Source of the DNA: Acidimangrovimonas pyrenivorans | Lineage (GTDB): Bacteria; Pseudomonadota; Alphaproteobacteria; Rhodobacterales; Rhodobacteraceae | Length of the DNA: 64,000 nucleotides | NCBI RefSeq assembly: GCF_042643245.1 | Contig: NZ_JBHRSK010000002.1 | Location: 208,923 to 272,922 of the forward strand | Direction of reading: 5' to 3' | Shown: piece by piece, positions 8,862 through 17,464 of the stretch | How positions within the stretch are numbered: the first letter of the stretch is position 1 | Layout: the number at the start of each line of letters is the position of its first letter | Notes under the pieces: model-generated | The model's input: the letters and a program-made list of their open reading frames with translations, nothing else | Database searches by the model: none | Told to the model about the DNA's origin: nothing | Made by a program: the position numbers and the translations under genes

Positions 8862-9995
8862 TCAAGCGGTCCAGCTTGTGTAGACTGGCAAACGACGCAA
8901 CCGATCCACGACCGCCTCCGTCGGCGCCGCAAGGTCGATGGTTGCGAACCGCACAAGGTGCCCCTGAAGTTCGGCAGCCTCATCCATGTCGTTCCCGATC
9001 GCCGGATAGAGCAACATACCTTCCGAACTGAGCGACAGCGGATCGTCAGCCTCTTCCTGGCTCCGCAGGTACGAGTAGAGCTGGTAGATATGTCCGGTCT
9101 TGAAGCGTTGCCCGTCGCCATACTGAGCACCGGTCAGAATGTTCGTGAACTTGGTGTCGATGATGATGCGCCGGTCTTCACGAACATTCTCCAGGATGAT
9201 GTCGGTGACCATCATGGGGAGATGCATCCGGATGCCTGGCGATGCCGCACCTATTGGCCATCGGAACTGCTTTCCCGGATAGACCCGCCACCCTTCTTCA
9301 CGCGAGAGCTCGGCCGCAAAAAAGTTGCCGATGGCGCGCTCGAAGAGCTTCCTAAACTCTGTATCGCCGCGCTGCGCCTTGAGAAGCGAGCGAACGCCCT
9401 CCTGCTCTGTCGGCAGGACCAGATCAAAAACGGCCCGCGCAAGTGAGACCATCAGGCGATCATCGGCCTCGTGTCGCCCGATCTGATCTGACGCCATTTC
9501 AGCTCGCGAGGGCATAGCGCCGCGGACACCGGCGCGGCCGAGCGCTCCCGCCAAGGTCTTTGTCCTATGCGCAAGGTTCGCATCATCGAGGCGGCTGCCC
9601 AGCATTGTGAGTGCGGCACGCACGAGCCGATTGCGCGGCGTGTCGATTGTGAGCTCTTCAAAGCGGCAAGCAATTTCGCCGCGGCGGAACAGGTCTTGGG
9701 ATTCCGTTTTGAGGATGTCGATCCGCCCCCGCACGCGCTTGAGCGTGTCTTCGCGCCGGCGATATCCAAAACTCAGATTGCGCCGCAGACGGGTTTCGAC
9801 AGCATGGCAGAGAAGCCGCGCGATCAAGGATTTGAAGTCTGGAGAGTCTTCGATCTCTGCCTCGAACCGACCCTGAAAGCGGGCCAAATCATAGGCATAA
9901 AGGAACAAGAACCACACATTGCGCACAGGGATCTTGTCATAGGCGAGCTGGGCTACGGACTCACCCTCATCCTCATATTCCAGCGCCTCGATCAT
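8862..9995 (-). CDS. mcrC: McrC-family restriction endonuclease subunit
   Basis: 377 residues of the McrC/LlaJI type. The N-terminal half has the family pattern including TPRNRLVRAALTML. The C-terminal half carries the PD-(D/E)XK nuclease core, seen as MVTDIILE followed by IIIDTKFT, where the Asp and the D-x-K triad are in place. McrC supplies the cleavage activity of McrBC-type systems that attack modified DNA, and depends on the McrB motor. The start overlaps the mcrB stop (ATGA), so it is translationally coupled. Because mcrB upstream is split by an insertion sequence, mcrC may now be expressed poorly or only with the truncated motor. The gene itself is intact. Confidence 0.9.
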   Translation of the reverse strand: MIEALEYEDEGESVAQLAYDKIPVRNVWFLFLYAYDLARFQGRFEAEIEDSPDFKSLIARLLCHAVETRLRRNLSFGYRRREDTLKRVRGRIDILKTESQDLFRRGEIACRFEELTIDTPRNRLVRAALTMLGSRLDDANLAHRTKTLAGALGRAGVRGAMPSRAEMASDQIGRHEADDRLMVSLARAVFDLVLPTEQEGVRSLLKAQRGDTEFRKLFERAIGNFFAAELSREEGWRVYPGKQFRWPIGAASPGIRMHLPMMVTDIILENVREDRRIIIDTKFTNILTGAQYGDGQRFKTGHIYQLYSYLRSQEEADDPLSLSSEGMLLYPAIGNDMDEAAELQGHLVRFATIDLAAPTEAVVDRLRRLPVYTSWTA

Positions 9996-11911
9996 AGGCC
10001 TTGCAGGAGCCGCGCCTTCGATGTGGCGGCCTTATCGAGATTGTCGAACCAGTACTCTTCGAGAAGCGGCGCAATCTCGGTTTCAACGACCCCGCGGAAC
10101 CAAGCCTTCGCGTCCGCGATGGTTTCTCCCGGCGCAGGCGTGACATAGCTGTGCCCGATCTTGAACTGACCGCCGAGCGATCGGTCAGCCGCGATCTCCT
10201 CATTGAGCTCGGTCATGAGTTGCTGGATCAGCGCCAGATCGGCGGCGTCCATGCCGACTTGATCCACGCACCATTTGCGCCAGCTTTCATTGAGCGCGGT
10301 CTCAAGCGTGACGAACGCAAACCGGCGCCGCAACGCCAGATCGACCAAGGCGAGCGACCGGTCGGCAATGTTCATGGTGCCGATGACGAAAAGGTTGCGC
10401 GGGATGAAGACGCGCTCGCCGCGCTCGTGGCGATAGGCAAGCTCAATCGCCTCCTCCTCGCTGCGCTTGTCCTTTTCGAGAAGGGTCAGCATCTCCCCAA
10501 AGATTTGCGCGGGATTGCCGCGGTTGATTTCCTCGACGATGACAACAAAGGGCCGGTCGGGTTCAGCGCGCGCCGCTTCGACCGCCTCCAGGAAAACGCC
10601 ATCGATCAGGGAAAGCGCGCCGTTACCATCGGGGCGCCAGCCGCGAACGAAGTCTTCGTAGGATAGTGACGGGTGGAACTGAATCGAGCGCATCCGTTTG
10701 CGGATGACGGCGCGGTCCTTCGTGCCGATCAGTGCGTAGCCGAGACGTTTTGCGAGCCAGGTCTTACCCGTGCCAGGCGGGCCTTGCAGGATCAGGTTCT
10801 TCTTGGATTGAAGTTGCGACAGCGCGGAGTTGAGGATGTCTTCGGCGAAAAAGCAGCCATCGGAAAGAATGTTTCCGACATCATATGAGGTAACGTCGGC
10901 CTCCTCGATATCGGCCTCAGCTTCTTCCTCTTCGAGTTCAATCTCCGTTGCTGACGCGGGGCGTGGTTTGTACTTCTTCGCGAAATACGGAACGCGCAGC
11001 CAGAAGTCATAGTCCTGCTTCTGACCGCCGAAGGTGAACTGGATAAGCCTCCGCGCAAGCTCGTCAGAGGCGTCAGCCTCAACGACGGTCACGCGGTAGG
11101 TGTAGAAGTACCAGTCTCGGGGATCATCAAGCGGCCGCCAGTCCACTTTTACGGTGCGGCCGTCATTCATGTTCTCTGTGACCGTGCCGATCGCCTTGAT
11201 CCGCATGCAAGAGACCGGCTTGTCGTGGTTCTCGAACGGCAGGCTGTACTTCTTAACGAAGGATGCCTTGATCGCAATGCGATCACCTGGCTTCATCCGC
11301 TCGACATGCTCGATGAACTTGTCGTGGTAGCCGTTCTGCCAGATACCCTCTTTGAAGAATCTTTCGGTCTGATCGTCTGTTCCGTTCCAGACGGCGCCCA
11401 CGAACCAGAAACGGCGGTTCGGATCGTCGAAGAGTTCGCCCACATCCTCATCTGTGGGCGCGGCCTCCTCATCGGCTTCATCCTCGTTCGCCGTCTTGTA
11501 ACGCGCGTGGATGTCGCGAAAGAGCGCATAGGCTGCCTCTTGATCGAGATGGGTTTCTCGACCCTCGGCTGTGAGCTGCCAGACACCACGTTTCTTGCTG
11601 TCGATCAGCCCGGCTTTGGCGAGGTAGAATTTGGCCCAACCGACTTGGTTTTCATATTTTGACAGGCCGTTCTTATTGGTGGCTTTGAGGTCTTCGTCAG
11701 TCACGAGCGGGCTCTTCGCGACTTCTTCATAGGCCTGCTTCGGTTCGGCAGAACCGCCGAGAGTCCGCATGGCATCGAGTAGCGGGCCGAACAGGCGGAC
11801 GAACTGAGGGCCGCTGCCATTCTTGGTCTTCTTGGGTTTGGCAGGCTTCTCTAGCTTCGCCTGTTCGTCCGGCGTGAGCTCCAGATTGTCCGGCGCCGTC
11901 GCAGCCCAGGC
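9992..11911 (-). pseudogene. mcrB: mcrB, 3' portion (motor part), split by an IS3-family insertion
   Basis: This is the larger piece of a split mcrB. From the first in-frame ATG (11770) it encodes 592 residues: a winged-helix Mrr-N-like start (LSKYENQVGWAKFYLAKAGL), an EVE-like segment (FWFVGAVWNGTDDQ and on to about residue 230) expected to bind modified bases, then the AAA+ motor with Walker A GPPGTGKT (about 326-333), VIVEEINRG and MNIADRSLALVDLALRRRFA. About 46 further codons upstream of 11770 remain open up to the IS edge. Joining codon 113 of the 5' piece (13147-13486) to this one after removing the IS and one AGGC copy gives one frame of about 751 residues. The internal ATG might still allow a motor-only protein. 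Confidence 0.9.
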
Positions 11912-11992
11912 TGCTCTGCCCCCTGAAACCTGGACCGTTTGAAGCTGGAGTTTTCGGCTAATCTTTCCTGGCTGGGAGAGGAGCGGAAACGC

Positions 11993-12259
11993 ATGAAGGC
12001 ATCGAAGTTCACGGAGGCGCAGAAGGCGTTCATCCTGAAGCAGGGCGAGGAAGGCACGCCGGTTGCGGAGATCTGCCGCAAGGCGGGGATCAGCCAGGCG
12101 ACCTACTTCAACTGGAAGAAGCGATACGGCGGGCTGCTGCCGGACGAGATGCGTCGGCTGAAGGCCCTCGAGGACGAGAATGCGCGCCTGAAGAAGATCG
12201 TGGCAGACCTGACGTTGGATCGTGAGATGCTTCAGGACGTCATCCGGCGAAAGCTCTGA
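11993..12259 (+). CDS. IS3-family transposase OrfA (helix-turn-helix subunit)
   Basis: 88 residues from the ATG at 11993: KASKFTEAQKAFILKQGEEG, then the helix-turn-helix VAEICRKAGISQATYFNWKKRYGG written over residues ~23-46, and a leucine-zipper-like tail (LKALEDENARLKKIV). It binds the IS ends and is the N-terminal half of the OrfAB transposase. The stop lies just past a slippery A-AAG (12250-12253, read CGA AAG in the zero frame), where a -1 slip enters orfB. A TTG start at 11939 would add 18 residues, but the ATG is the more likely start. Confidence 0.9.
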   Translation: MKASKFTEAQKAFILKQGEEGTPVAEICRKAGISQATYFNWKKRYGGLLPDEMRRLKALEDENARLKKIVADLTLDREMLQDVIRRKL

Positions 12260-12282
12260 AGCCTGGACGTCTGCGAGAGATC

Positions 12283-13095
12283 GTGACCGGGATGTGCGTC
12301 GACTGGGGCGTGTCGATCCGGAAGGCTTGTGGGGCCATCTGCTTCGACACGTCCAGCTACCACTACAAGTCCCGGCGGACGCACCAGGCTGCCGTCGAGA
12401 GGCGGATCAGGGAGATTTGCGAGACGCGCGTGCGGTATGGTTATCGCCGTGTGCATGTCCTGCTGCGGCGAGAGGGGTGGATCATCAACATGAAGAAGAC
12501 CCGCAGGATCTACAATGAGTTAGGCCTTCAGCTGCGCAACAAGCATCCGAAGCGTCGGGTGAAGGCGAAGCTGCGCGAGGACCGCCAGGAAGCCATCGGT
12601 CCGAACGATGTCTGGGCGATGGATTTTGTCCACGATCAGCTCGCCATGGGGAAGAAGCTCCGCATCCTGACCGTTGTGGACACCCATTCCCGGCTGTGCC
12701 CGGCGGCCGATCCCCGCTTCGCCTACCGGGGCGAGGACGTCGTGCAGACGCTGGAGAAGGTCTGCGCCAGGATCGGCTACCCGAAGACCATTCGTGTCGA
12801 CAATGGCAGCGAATTCATCTCCCGCGACCTCGACCTCTGGGCCTATGCGAACGACGTCACTCTGGACTTCTCGCGGCCCGGCAAGCCCACAGACAACGGC
12901 TTCATCGAGGCCTTCAACAGCAAGCTCCGCTCCGAGTGCCTGAACGCGCACTGGTTCATGAGCCTTGCCGACGCACGCGAAAAGCTGGAAGATTGGCGTA
13001 GACACTACAACGAAGACCGACCCCATAGCGCGATAGGATACAACGTCCCGATCGCCATGCATTATCCCGATGGCGCAACCAGCCCGTCATCGTGA
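12283..13095 (+). CDS. IS3-family transposase OrfB (DDE integrase domain)
   Basis: 270 residues from the first ATG, with the frame open back to the frameshift site near 12250, so the OrfAB fusion would be about 370 residues. The rve/DDE core is visible: NDVWAMDFVHDQL (first Asp), IRVDNGSEFIS (second Asp) and GKPTDNGFIEAFNSKLRSECL (Glu), ending in the usual WRRHYNEDRPHSAIGY. It cuts and joins the IS ends during transposition. The frame looks intact. Start choice is formal, because IS3 OrfB is normally made mainly as the frameshift fusion. Confidence 0.93.
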   Translation: MTGMCVDWGVSIRKACGAICFDTSSYHYKSRRTHQAAVERRIREICETRVRYGYRRVHVLLRREGWIINMKKTRRIYNELGLQLRNKHPKRRVKAKLREDRQEAIGPNDVWAMDFVHDQLAMGKKLRILTVVDTHSRLCPAADPRFAYRGEDVVQTLEKVCARIGYPKTIRVDNGSEFISRDLDLWAYANDVTLDFSRPGKPTDNGFIEAFNSKLRSECLNAHWFMSLADAREKLEDWRRHYNEDRPHSAIGYNVPIAMHYPDGATSPSS

Positions 13096-13146
13096 CACAG
13101 CCGGGAAAATCCAGCTTCCGGCGGTCCAAGGTTGGGGAGCAGTGCA

Positions 13147-13486
13147 AGGCGAACATGCCTTCCTGTTGTTCCTTGATGAACTTGTCGGGATCACTGACAT
13201 CATAGCCAAGCTGTTCTGCCGCATTGATAAATCCATCACGCGCTGTGCCTTCGAGCGCGCCTGTTTTTACGCTGCTCTGATTCACGACGATGGAAGACGG
13301 CAACGGCCATTCCCGACCGGCAGAGATTTCAATCAGGTCGCCAAGCTGGCGAAACAGATCGTATCGTTTCTTCTGCCAGTCGGCATTGTTGGCCTTCGCG
13401 AGCTCACCGTAGCTGACAAAGCGATGCTCACGAGCGGCGTTCAATATGGCGCGGTAGGTTGTGTTTATGTCGAGCTGATCATCCAT
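13147..13486 (-). pseudogene. mcrB: mcrB, 5' portion, separated by the IS3 insertion
   Basis: Codons 1-113 of the original mcrB, from ATG 13484-13486: MDDQLDINTTYRAILNAARE onward, with a YGELAKANNADW segment that looks like a small helical DNA-binding or N-terminal specificity domain. Beyond 13147 the frame continues into the IS (ending at 12956), so any product has a foreign tail and no AAA+ motor. The upstream region (13487 onward) probably holds the promoter of the mcrBC operon, divergent from the HEPN-helicase module to its right. Confidence 0.85.
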
Positions 13487-13548
13487 GACGAAAGCCTATC
13501 TGACGTCATACATTTTGGGTAGCCTATTCATAGACTTATCCAAAACCT

Positions 13549-13657
13549 ATCGCCCTGCTGCGCCGGAGCCGTCCGTCACCCCTCACCCAGAGCGGGGGTG
13601 GCGGCGGCGAGGACGAGGCAGGGCACCCATCCCCGCCCTGCTTTGCTGGTGGGCTCC
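13549..13657. repeat. 109-bp direct repeat, copy 1 (left of HEPN-helicase module)
   Basis: This is repeated at 20639-20747 with only two mismatches by eye (positions equivalent to 13560 and 13589). It is G+C-rich and full of internal inverted repeats, such as GCAGGGC...GCCCTGC (13618-13641), CACCCC...GGGGTG and GGAGCC...GGCTCC at its edges, so it can fold as a multi-stem structure. The flanks outside the repeat differ, which sets the edges sharply. No coding sequence is supported in it. The two copies bracket exactly the two-gene module 13904-20604, pointing to acquisition or loss of that module by homologous or site-specific recombination. Confidence 0.9.
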
Positions 13658-13825
13658 CGAGCTCGCTACCCCGGCGAGTGGAGACCTGCCTCAGCTCTGA
13701 TGGAGGACATCTCTGGCACACTTCATAGGTGGCCATGAGCTGCGATGCCTGCCCGAAACTACCACCGATGGGCGATATCTGCTAAGCATGATGCGGAGCC
13801 CAGTCGGTCGGCAAGGAGGAAAAAA

Positions 13826-13894
13826 ATGAAAAGATTCGCGAAACATAGGATAAATCTGATAAAAAAAGTAAGTTTTGCGAATTTTGAGAATTGA
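13826..13894 (+). CDS. 22-residue leader ORF ahead of the HEPN-helicase gene
   Basis: An ATG at 13826 follows a perfect Shine-Dalgarno AAGGAGG (13814-13819 region, 6-7 bases upstream) and opens a 22-codon frame, basic and A+T-rich (MKRFAKHRINLIKK...), ending in TGA at 13892-13894. The helicase ATG at 13904 is only 10 bases further on and has no comparable ribosome site of its own. Inference: a leader peptide that couples or tunes translation of the HEPN-helicase, or a tiny basic peptide with its own role. It is short enough to be chance, but the strong ribosome site and tight spacing argue otherwise. Confidence 0.5.
   Translation: MKRFAKHRINLIKKVSFANFEN
13834..13882. promoter_or_regulatory. 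interrupted inverted repeat upstream of HEPN-helicase module
   Basis: ATTCGCGAAAC (13834-13844) and GTTTTGCGAAT (13872-13882) are inverted copies with one mismatch, separated by 27 A+T-rich bases. The repeat lies within the leader ORF just before the helicase gene. It could be an operator for a dimeric repressor, or the base of an RNA hairpin that occludes the helicase ribosome-binding region. The module itself encodes no obvious repressor; the nearest HTH protein is HipB at 20985. No -35/-10 pair can be assigned with confidence. Confidence 0.4.
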
Positions 13895-13903
13895 GATACC
13901 TGA

Positions 13904-16900
13904 ATGTATAGTGAATTGAGAATGGCATCGTCCGATTTGGCCGGCTTCCTACAGCAGGAGCTACCGGAACTCTCGGATGATTGGTGGGAGAAGAACGTTG
14001 TTGAAAGACTGAGTTTTCAACAGCAGAGAATTATCGAAGAAAAAAGGCTCTCCTCACTACGCGAGCTGGACCTTGCCGCCCTTCTCAGAGTCCTGGATCA
14101 GAACTGGTATGAGCTTTCAAACAAGCTGAAGTTCCCACGTGAGGGTAGGAATTGGGTGAAGGAACTGCAGACTGTCCGGAACAAGTGGGCGCACGCTTCG
14201 GCGGAAGAAGCCCCTCCCAGTGAGGTCTACCGGGACGCAGACACGCTTGAGCGACTGCTATCAATGATAAATGGGAGCAAAGCTTCGATCGAAGCTGCGA
14301 ACGCGATGAAGAACGCGGCTCTGGCTTCGATGTCGAAAGGGCCGACAACCAACGGGCCCGCGAAGGTGCCTGAAGAGCCCACAACACCTCCAGATTCTGC
14401 GGCGGAGAAACCAGCCCATCTTTTCAATGTGGGTGAAGTTGTAACACTGCGTTCTGACAACAGCGTCATGGTGCCTGTCCTGGAGGTCGTGTTTGGCGGA
14501 CCTGAAATACGATACCGCGTCTTTCAAGATGGCGCGAAAGCCACCTACTACGAAAGCCAGCTCCAAGCCTTAGGTGGCGACGACGACGAGAAGCCCGAAA
14601 TCTCGATCGAAGAATTCAAAGCACGTCTGACAGCACAGCACCTCCTCTCCCCTTCTACGGCGAACCTTTTCTCGTTGCGCTCTGGGCGCGTGAACTTTGT
14701 GCCATATCAATACCGTCCAGTTTTGAAGCTCATCAGGTCGGACCGCCCTCGGCTGCTGATCGCAGACGAAGTCGGCGTCGGTAAGACAATCGAGGCGGGC
14801 CTTGTCATCAAAGAGCTCGGCGCACGGACGGACATCTCATCCATCCTGGTGATCTGTCCGAAGGCACTCGTCGCCGAACGGAAGTGGCAGACCGAGATGA
14901 AGCGCTTCGACGAGGACTTCACCCACCTTGACGGTAAGCTTCTGCGCCACTGCCTCCAAGAAACAGACCTAGAAGGCGAATGGCCGGAGAAATACGGCAA
15001 GGCGATCCTACCGTTCTCGTTGTTCGATTCCGATTTGATCTTTGGCCAGGGCGGGCGAAAGCAGAAGAAGGATCGTGGTTTGCTGGCGCTTGACCCAGCT
15101 CCCGCCTTTGATTTGGTGATTGTCGATGAGGCTCACCATATCCGTAACTCGGACACCTTCCTGCACCAAGGCGTTAGGTACTTCTGCGACAACGCCAAAG
15201 CTGTCTTGCTGATGACGGCAACACCCGTCCAGCTCGGTAGCTCTGACCTATTTACCTTGCTCAACGTCGTTCGTCCGGACCTAGTGATCGACGAAGCCAG
15301 TTTCGAGCAGATGGCCGAGCCGAACCGGTTCATCAATGAGGCGATACGACTTTGCCGTGAAAAGTCCACCGGTTGGCAGAAGGAAGCCTCGGACCAGCTG
15401 CGGGAAGCCGCACAAACTGAGTGGGGTCGACTCTTCTTGCGCGAGGAAGCGAACTTCCAGGATGCCTTCGACAAGCTTCAGGAAGCGGATATTCCCGATG
15501 CTGAGCGCGTGCTGATGACGCGAACGCTCGAAGAACTCTACACGTTCAGCTCAATCATCAACCGGACGCGCCGCCGTGACATCGGGGAATTTACGACGCG
15601 CAAACCGCAAACGCTGACAGTTGAATTCAACGATGAGCAGCGAGAACTCCACGATACTCTGCTGAGCATCATCGCCAAAATCCTCGCGCGCTGTCATGGC
15701 CAGCAGAACGTCAAGTTCATGATGACGACAATCCGGAGGCAAGCCGCAAGCTGCCTGTTCGGTTTGGCGCCCCTTCTTTCCGATATCCTGACCCGAAAGC
15801 TCGATCAGCTTGAAGTGATTGAGAGCAATGACATCGACGATGACGTCGACCTCTCCTTTGTCGACGAGGTTCGGACCGAGATAGAAGAGCTCCTCCACAA
15901 GGCCGAAAACCTCAATCCGGAAGATGCAAAGGTGGAAGCCTTCATTGGAGCTCTGAAGGACAAGGCTGGCTTGGAGAACAACAAGGCACTCGTCTTCAGC
16001 ACCTTCAGACACACGCTTGCCTATCTCGCCAAACACACTGAGGCGGCGGGCCTTCGTTTCGGCCTTGTTCACGGGGATGTTCCTGATGAAGAGCGCGCAG
16101 ATTTGAGACGGCGGTTTGCGCTTCCGAAGGACCACGAAGATGCTCTGGATGTACTCCTCTCATCCGAAGTCGGATGTGAGGGCCTCGACTTCCAGTTCTG
16201 CGACTTCCTCGTGAACTATGATCTTCCTTGGAATCCGATGCGGATCGAACAGCGGATCGGACGTATTGATCGATACGGACAGAAAAGTGAAGCTGTTAGC
16301 GTCGTCAACCTCGTAACGCCTGGAACGGTTGACGCCGATATCTACCAGCGATGCCTCTGGCGGATCGGCGTGTTCCACCACGCCGTGGGCGGCAGTGAAG
16401 AAATTCTTGGCGAGATCACTCAGGAAATCCATGACATCGCGGAGAGTTTCGTTCTGACGGAAGACGAAAGGGAGAAGAAGCTCCAGCAACTAGCAGACAA
16501 CGGCATTCGTCGCATCCGGGAGGAGCAAGACCTGGAAGAGAAGGAATCCGAACTCTTCGGTCTGAATGTCCCGAAGCAATCTTGGCGCGAGGATATTGAA
16601 GACGCTGAGAGCGAATGGCTGTCGCCGGCGTCGATCAAGAGATGCGTATCCAGATACATTCAGTCAAAGACGGGCTCGGACGTTGATCCTCTGTCAGGCG
16701 ACAAACCGCTAAGGACCTTGAGGGTGAGCCAAGAGGTGCGGAATGCGCTGTTGGCAGATTTCAGGAAGTTCAAACGTAGCAATGACACCCTCTCCAGAAG
16801 TTGGGAGAAATGGCTGAAGGGCGGCAGTCCAAGTCTCACGGTGACCTTCGACCAGGACTCTGCGGCCGAAAACCCGTCAGCTGTTCACCTAACAGTCTTG

Positions 16901-17464
16901 CATCCTCTGGTGCGGCAGGCAGCCCGCTTCCTAGAAATGGATGAAGCGATGTACTGCTCCCTAGAAGTGACAGATGGATTGCCGCCAGGTCAGCACAAAT
17001 TTGCGCTGTATCGATGGACTATGCATGGCATCAAACCTGACGAGCGTCTTGTTGCGGTCGCCACCGACCCAGAGGTCGAAGGCGCACTACTTCAAGTGCT
17101 GCATAGAGCCGTGGAACCAATCCTTTCCGTCTCGCAGTCTGCGCAAGACTTCGATGATCTCGACAATCTTCACCACACGAAATGGTCGGCAGCGCAAGCC
17201 AATCATATCGCAGAAAACCAGAAGCTTGCTGAGCATCGGGTGCAGAGCTTGACTGTAAGCCATCGAGCTCGCGTGCGTACCTTGGACGATCAGATATCCA
17301 AATCGACCAATGATCGAATTCGAAAGATGAAGGAAGCCGAGCTAGCACGGGCCAACGCTGACTTCGAACGTCGCGTGAGTGAGCTACGTGACGCGGGCAA
17401 CACCGGTGACATTAGAGCCGCCCCGATCATGCTCGGTACCATCTCTGTCCGGAGCGGTGAATAA
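13904..17464 (+). CDS. Swt1-type HEPN domain fused to SNF2/DEAD-like helicase
   Basis: 1186 residues. The N-terminal ~120 residues match Swt1-like HEPN domains, with the RNase-type R-x4-H motif RNKWAH (Arg92-His97). After a linker comes an SF2 helicase of the SNF2/RapA style: ADEVGVGKT (about 286-293), VDEAHH (~407), MTATP (~436), and the C-terminal lobe with SSEVGCEGLDFQFCDFLVNY and QRIGRIDRYGQ (~782). A long charged helical tail follows. It ends TAATG into the next gene (1-base overlap). Inference: a DNA or nucleoprotein translocase that senses invading nucleic acid and deploys the HEPN ribonuclease. Start could instead be the ATG at 13922. Base composition is markedly lower in G+C than the core genes. 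Confidence 0.85.
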   Translation: MYSELRMASSDLAGFLQQELPELSDDWWEKNVVERLSFQQQRIIEEKRLSSLRELDLAALLRVLDQNWYELSNKLKFPREGRNWVKELQTVRNKWAHASAEEAPPSEVYRDADTLERLLSMINGSKASIEAANAMKNAALASMSKGPTTNGPAKVPEEPTTPPDSAAEKPAHLFNVGEVVTLRSDNSVMVPVLEVVFGGPEIRYRVFQDGAKATYYESQLQALGGDDDEKPEISIEEFKARLTAQHLLSPSTANLFSLRSGRVNFVPYQYRPVLKLIRSDRPRLLIADEVGVGKTIEAGLVIKELGARTDISSILVICPKALVAERKWQTEMKRFDEDFTHLDGKLLRHCLQETDLEGEWPEKYGKAILPFSLFDSDLIFGQGGRKQKKDRGLLALDPAPAFDLVIVDEAHHIRNSDTFLHQGVRYFCDNAKAVLLMTATPVQLGSSDLFTLLNVVRPDLVIDEASFEQMAEPNRFINEAIRLCREKSTGWQKEASDQLREAAQTEWGRLFLREEANFQDAFDKLQEADIPDAERVLMTRTLEELYTFSSIINRTRRRDIGEFTTRKPQTLTVEFNDEQRELHDTLLSIIAKILARCHGQQNVKFMMTTIRRQAASCLFGLAPLLSDILTRKLDQLEVIESNDIDDDVDLSFVDEVRTEIEELLHKAENLNPEDAKVEAFIGALKDKAGLENNKALVFSTFRHTLAYLAKHTEAAGLRFGLVHGDVPDEERADLRRRFALPKDHEDALDVLLSSEVGCEGLDFQFCDFLVNYDLPWNPMRIEQRIGRIDRYGQKSEAVSVVNLVTPGTVDADIYQRCLWRIGVFHHAVGGSEEILGEITQEIHDIAESFVLTEDEREKKLQQLADNGIRRIREEQDLEEKESELFGLNVPKQSWREDIEDAESEWLSPASIKRCVSRYIQSKTGSDVDPLSGDKPLRTLRVSQEVRNALLADFRKFKRSNDTLSRSWEKWLKGGSPSLTVTFDQDSAAENPSAVHLTVLHPLVRQAARFLEMDEAMYCSLEVTDGLPPGQHKFALYRWTMHGIKPDERLVAVATDPEVEGALLQVLHRAVEPILSVSQSAQDFDDLDNLHHTKWSAAQANHIAENQKLAEHRVQSLTVSHRARVRTLDDQISKSTNDRIRKMKEAELARANADFERRVSELRDAGNTGDIRAAPIMLGTISVRSGE

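Larger units (their letters stand above)
11912..13146 (+). mobile_element. IS3-family insertion sequence inside mcrB
   Basis: A 1235-bp element. The left end begins TGCTCTGCCCCC and the right end, read inward on the other strand, TGCACTGCTCCCC; both then run into a shared inverted repeat (AACC, TGGACCG, GAAGCTGG) with a few indels. A 4-bp direct repeat AGGC flanks it (11908-11911 and 13147-13150). It contains orfA and orfB in the classic IS3 arrangement. Its insertion splits mcrB, and the boundaries are supported by exact restoration of the mcrB frame on removal. Both transposase frames appear intact and the TSD is perfect, which suggests a recent, possibly still active insertion. Confidence 0.93.
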
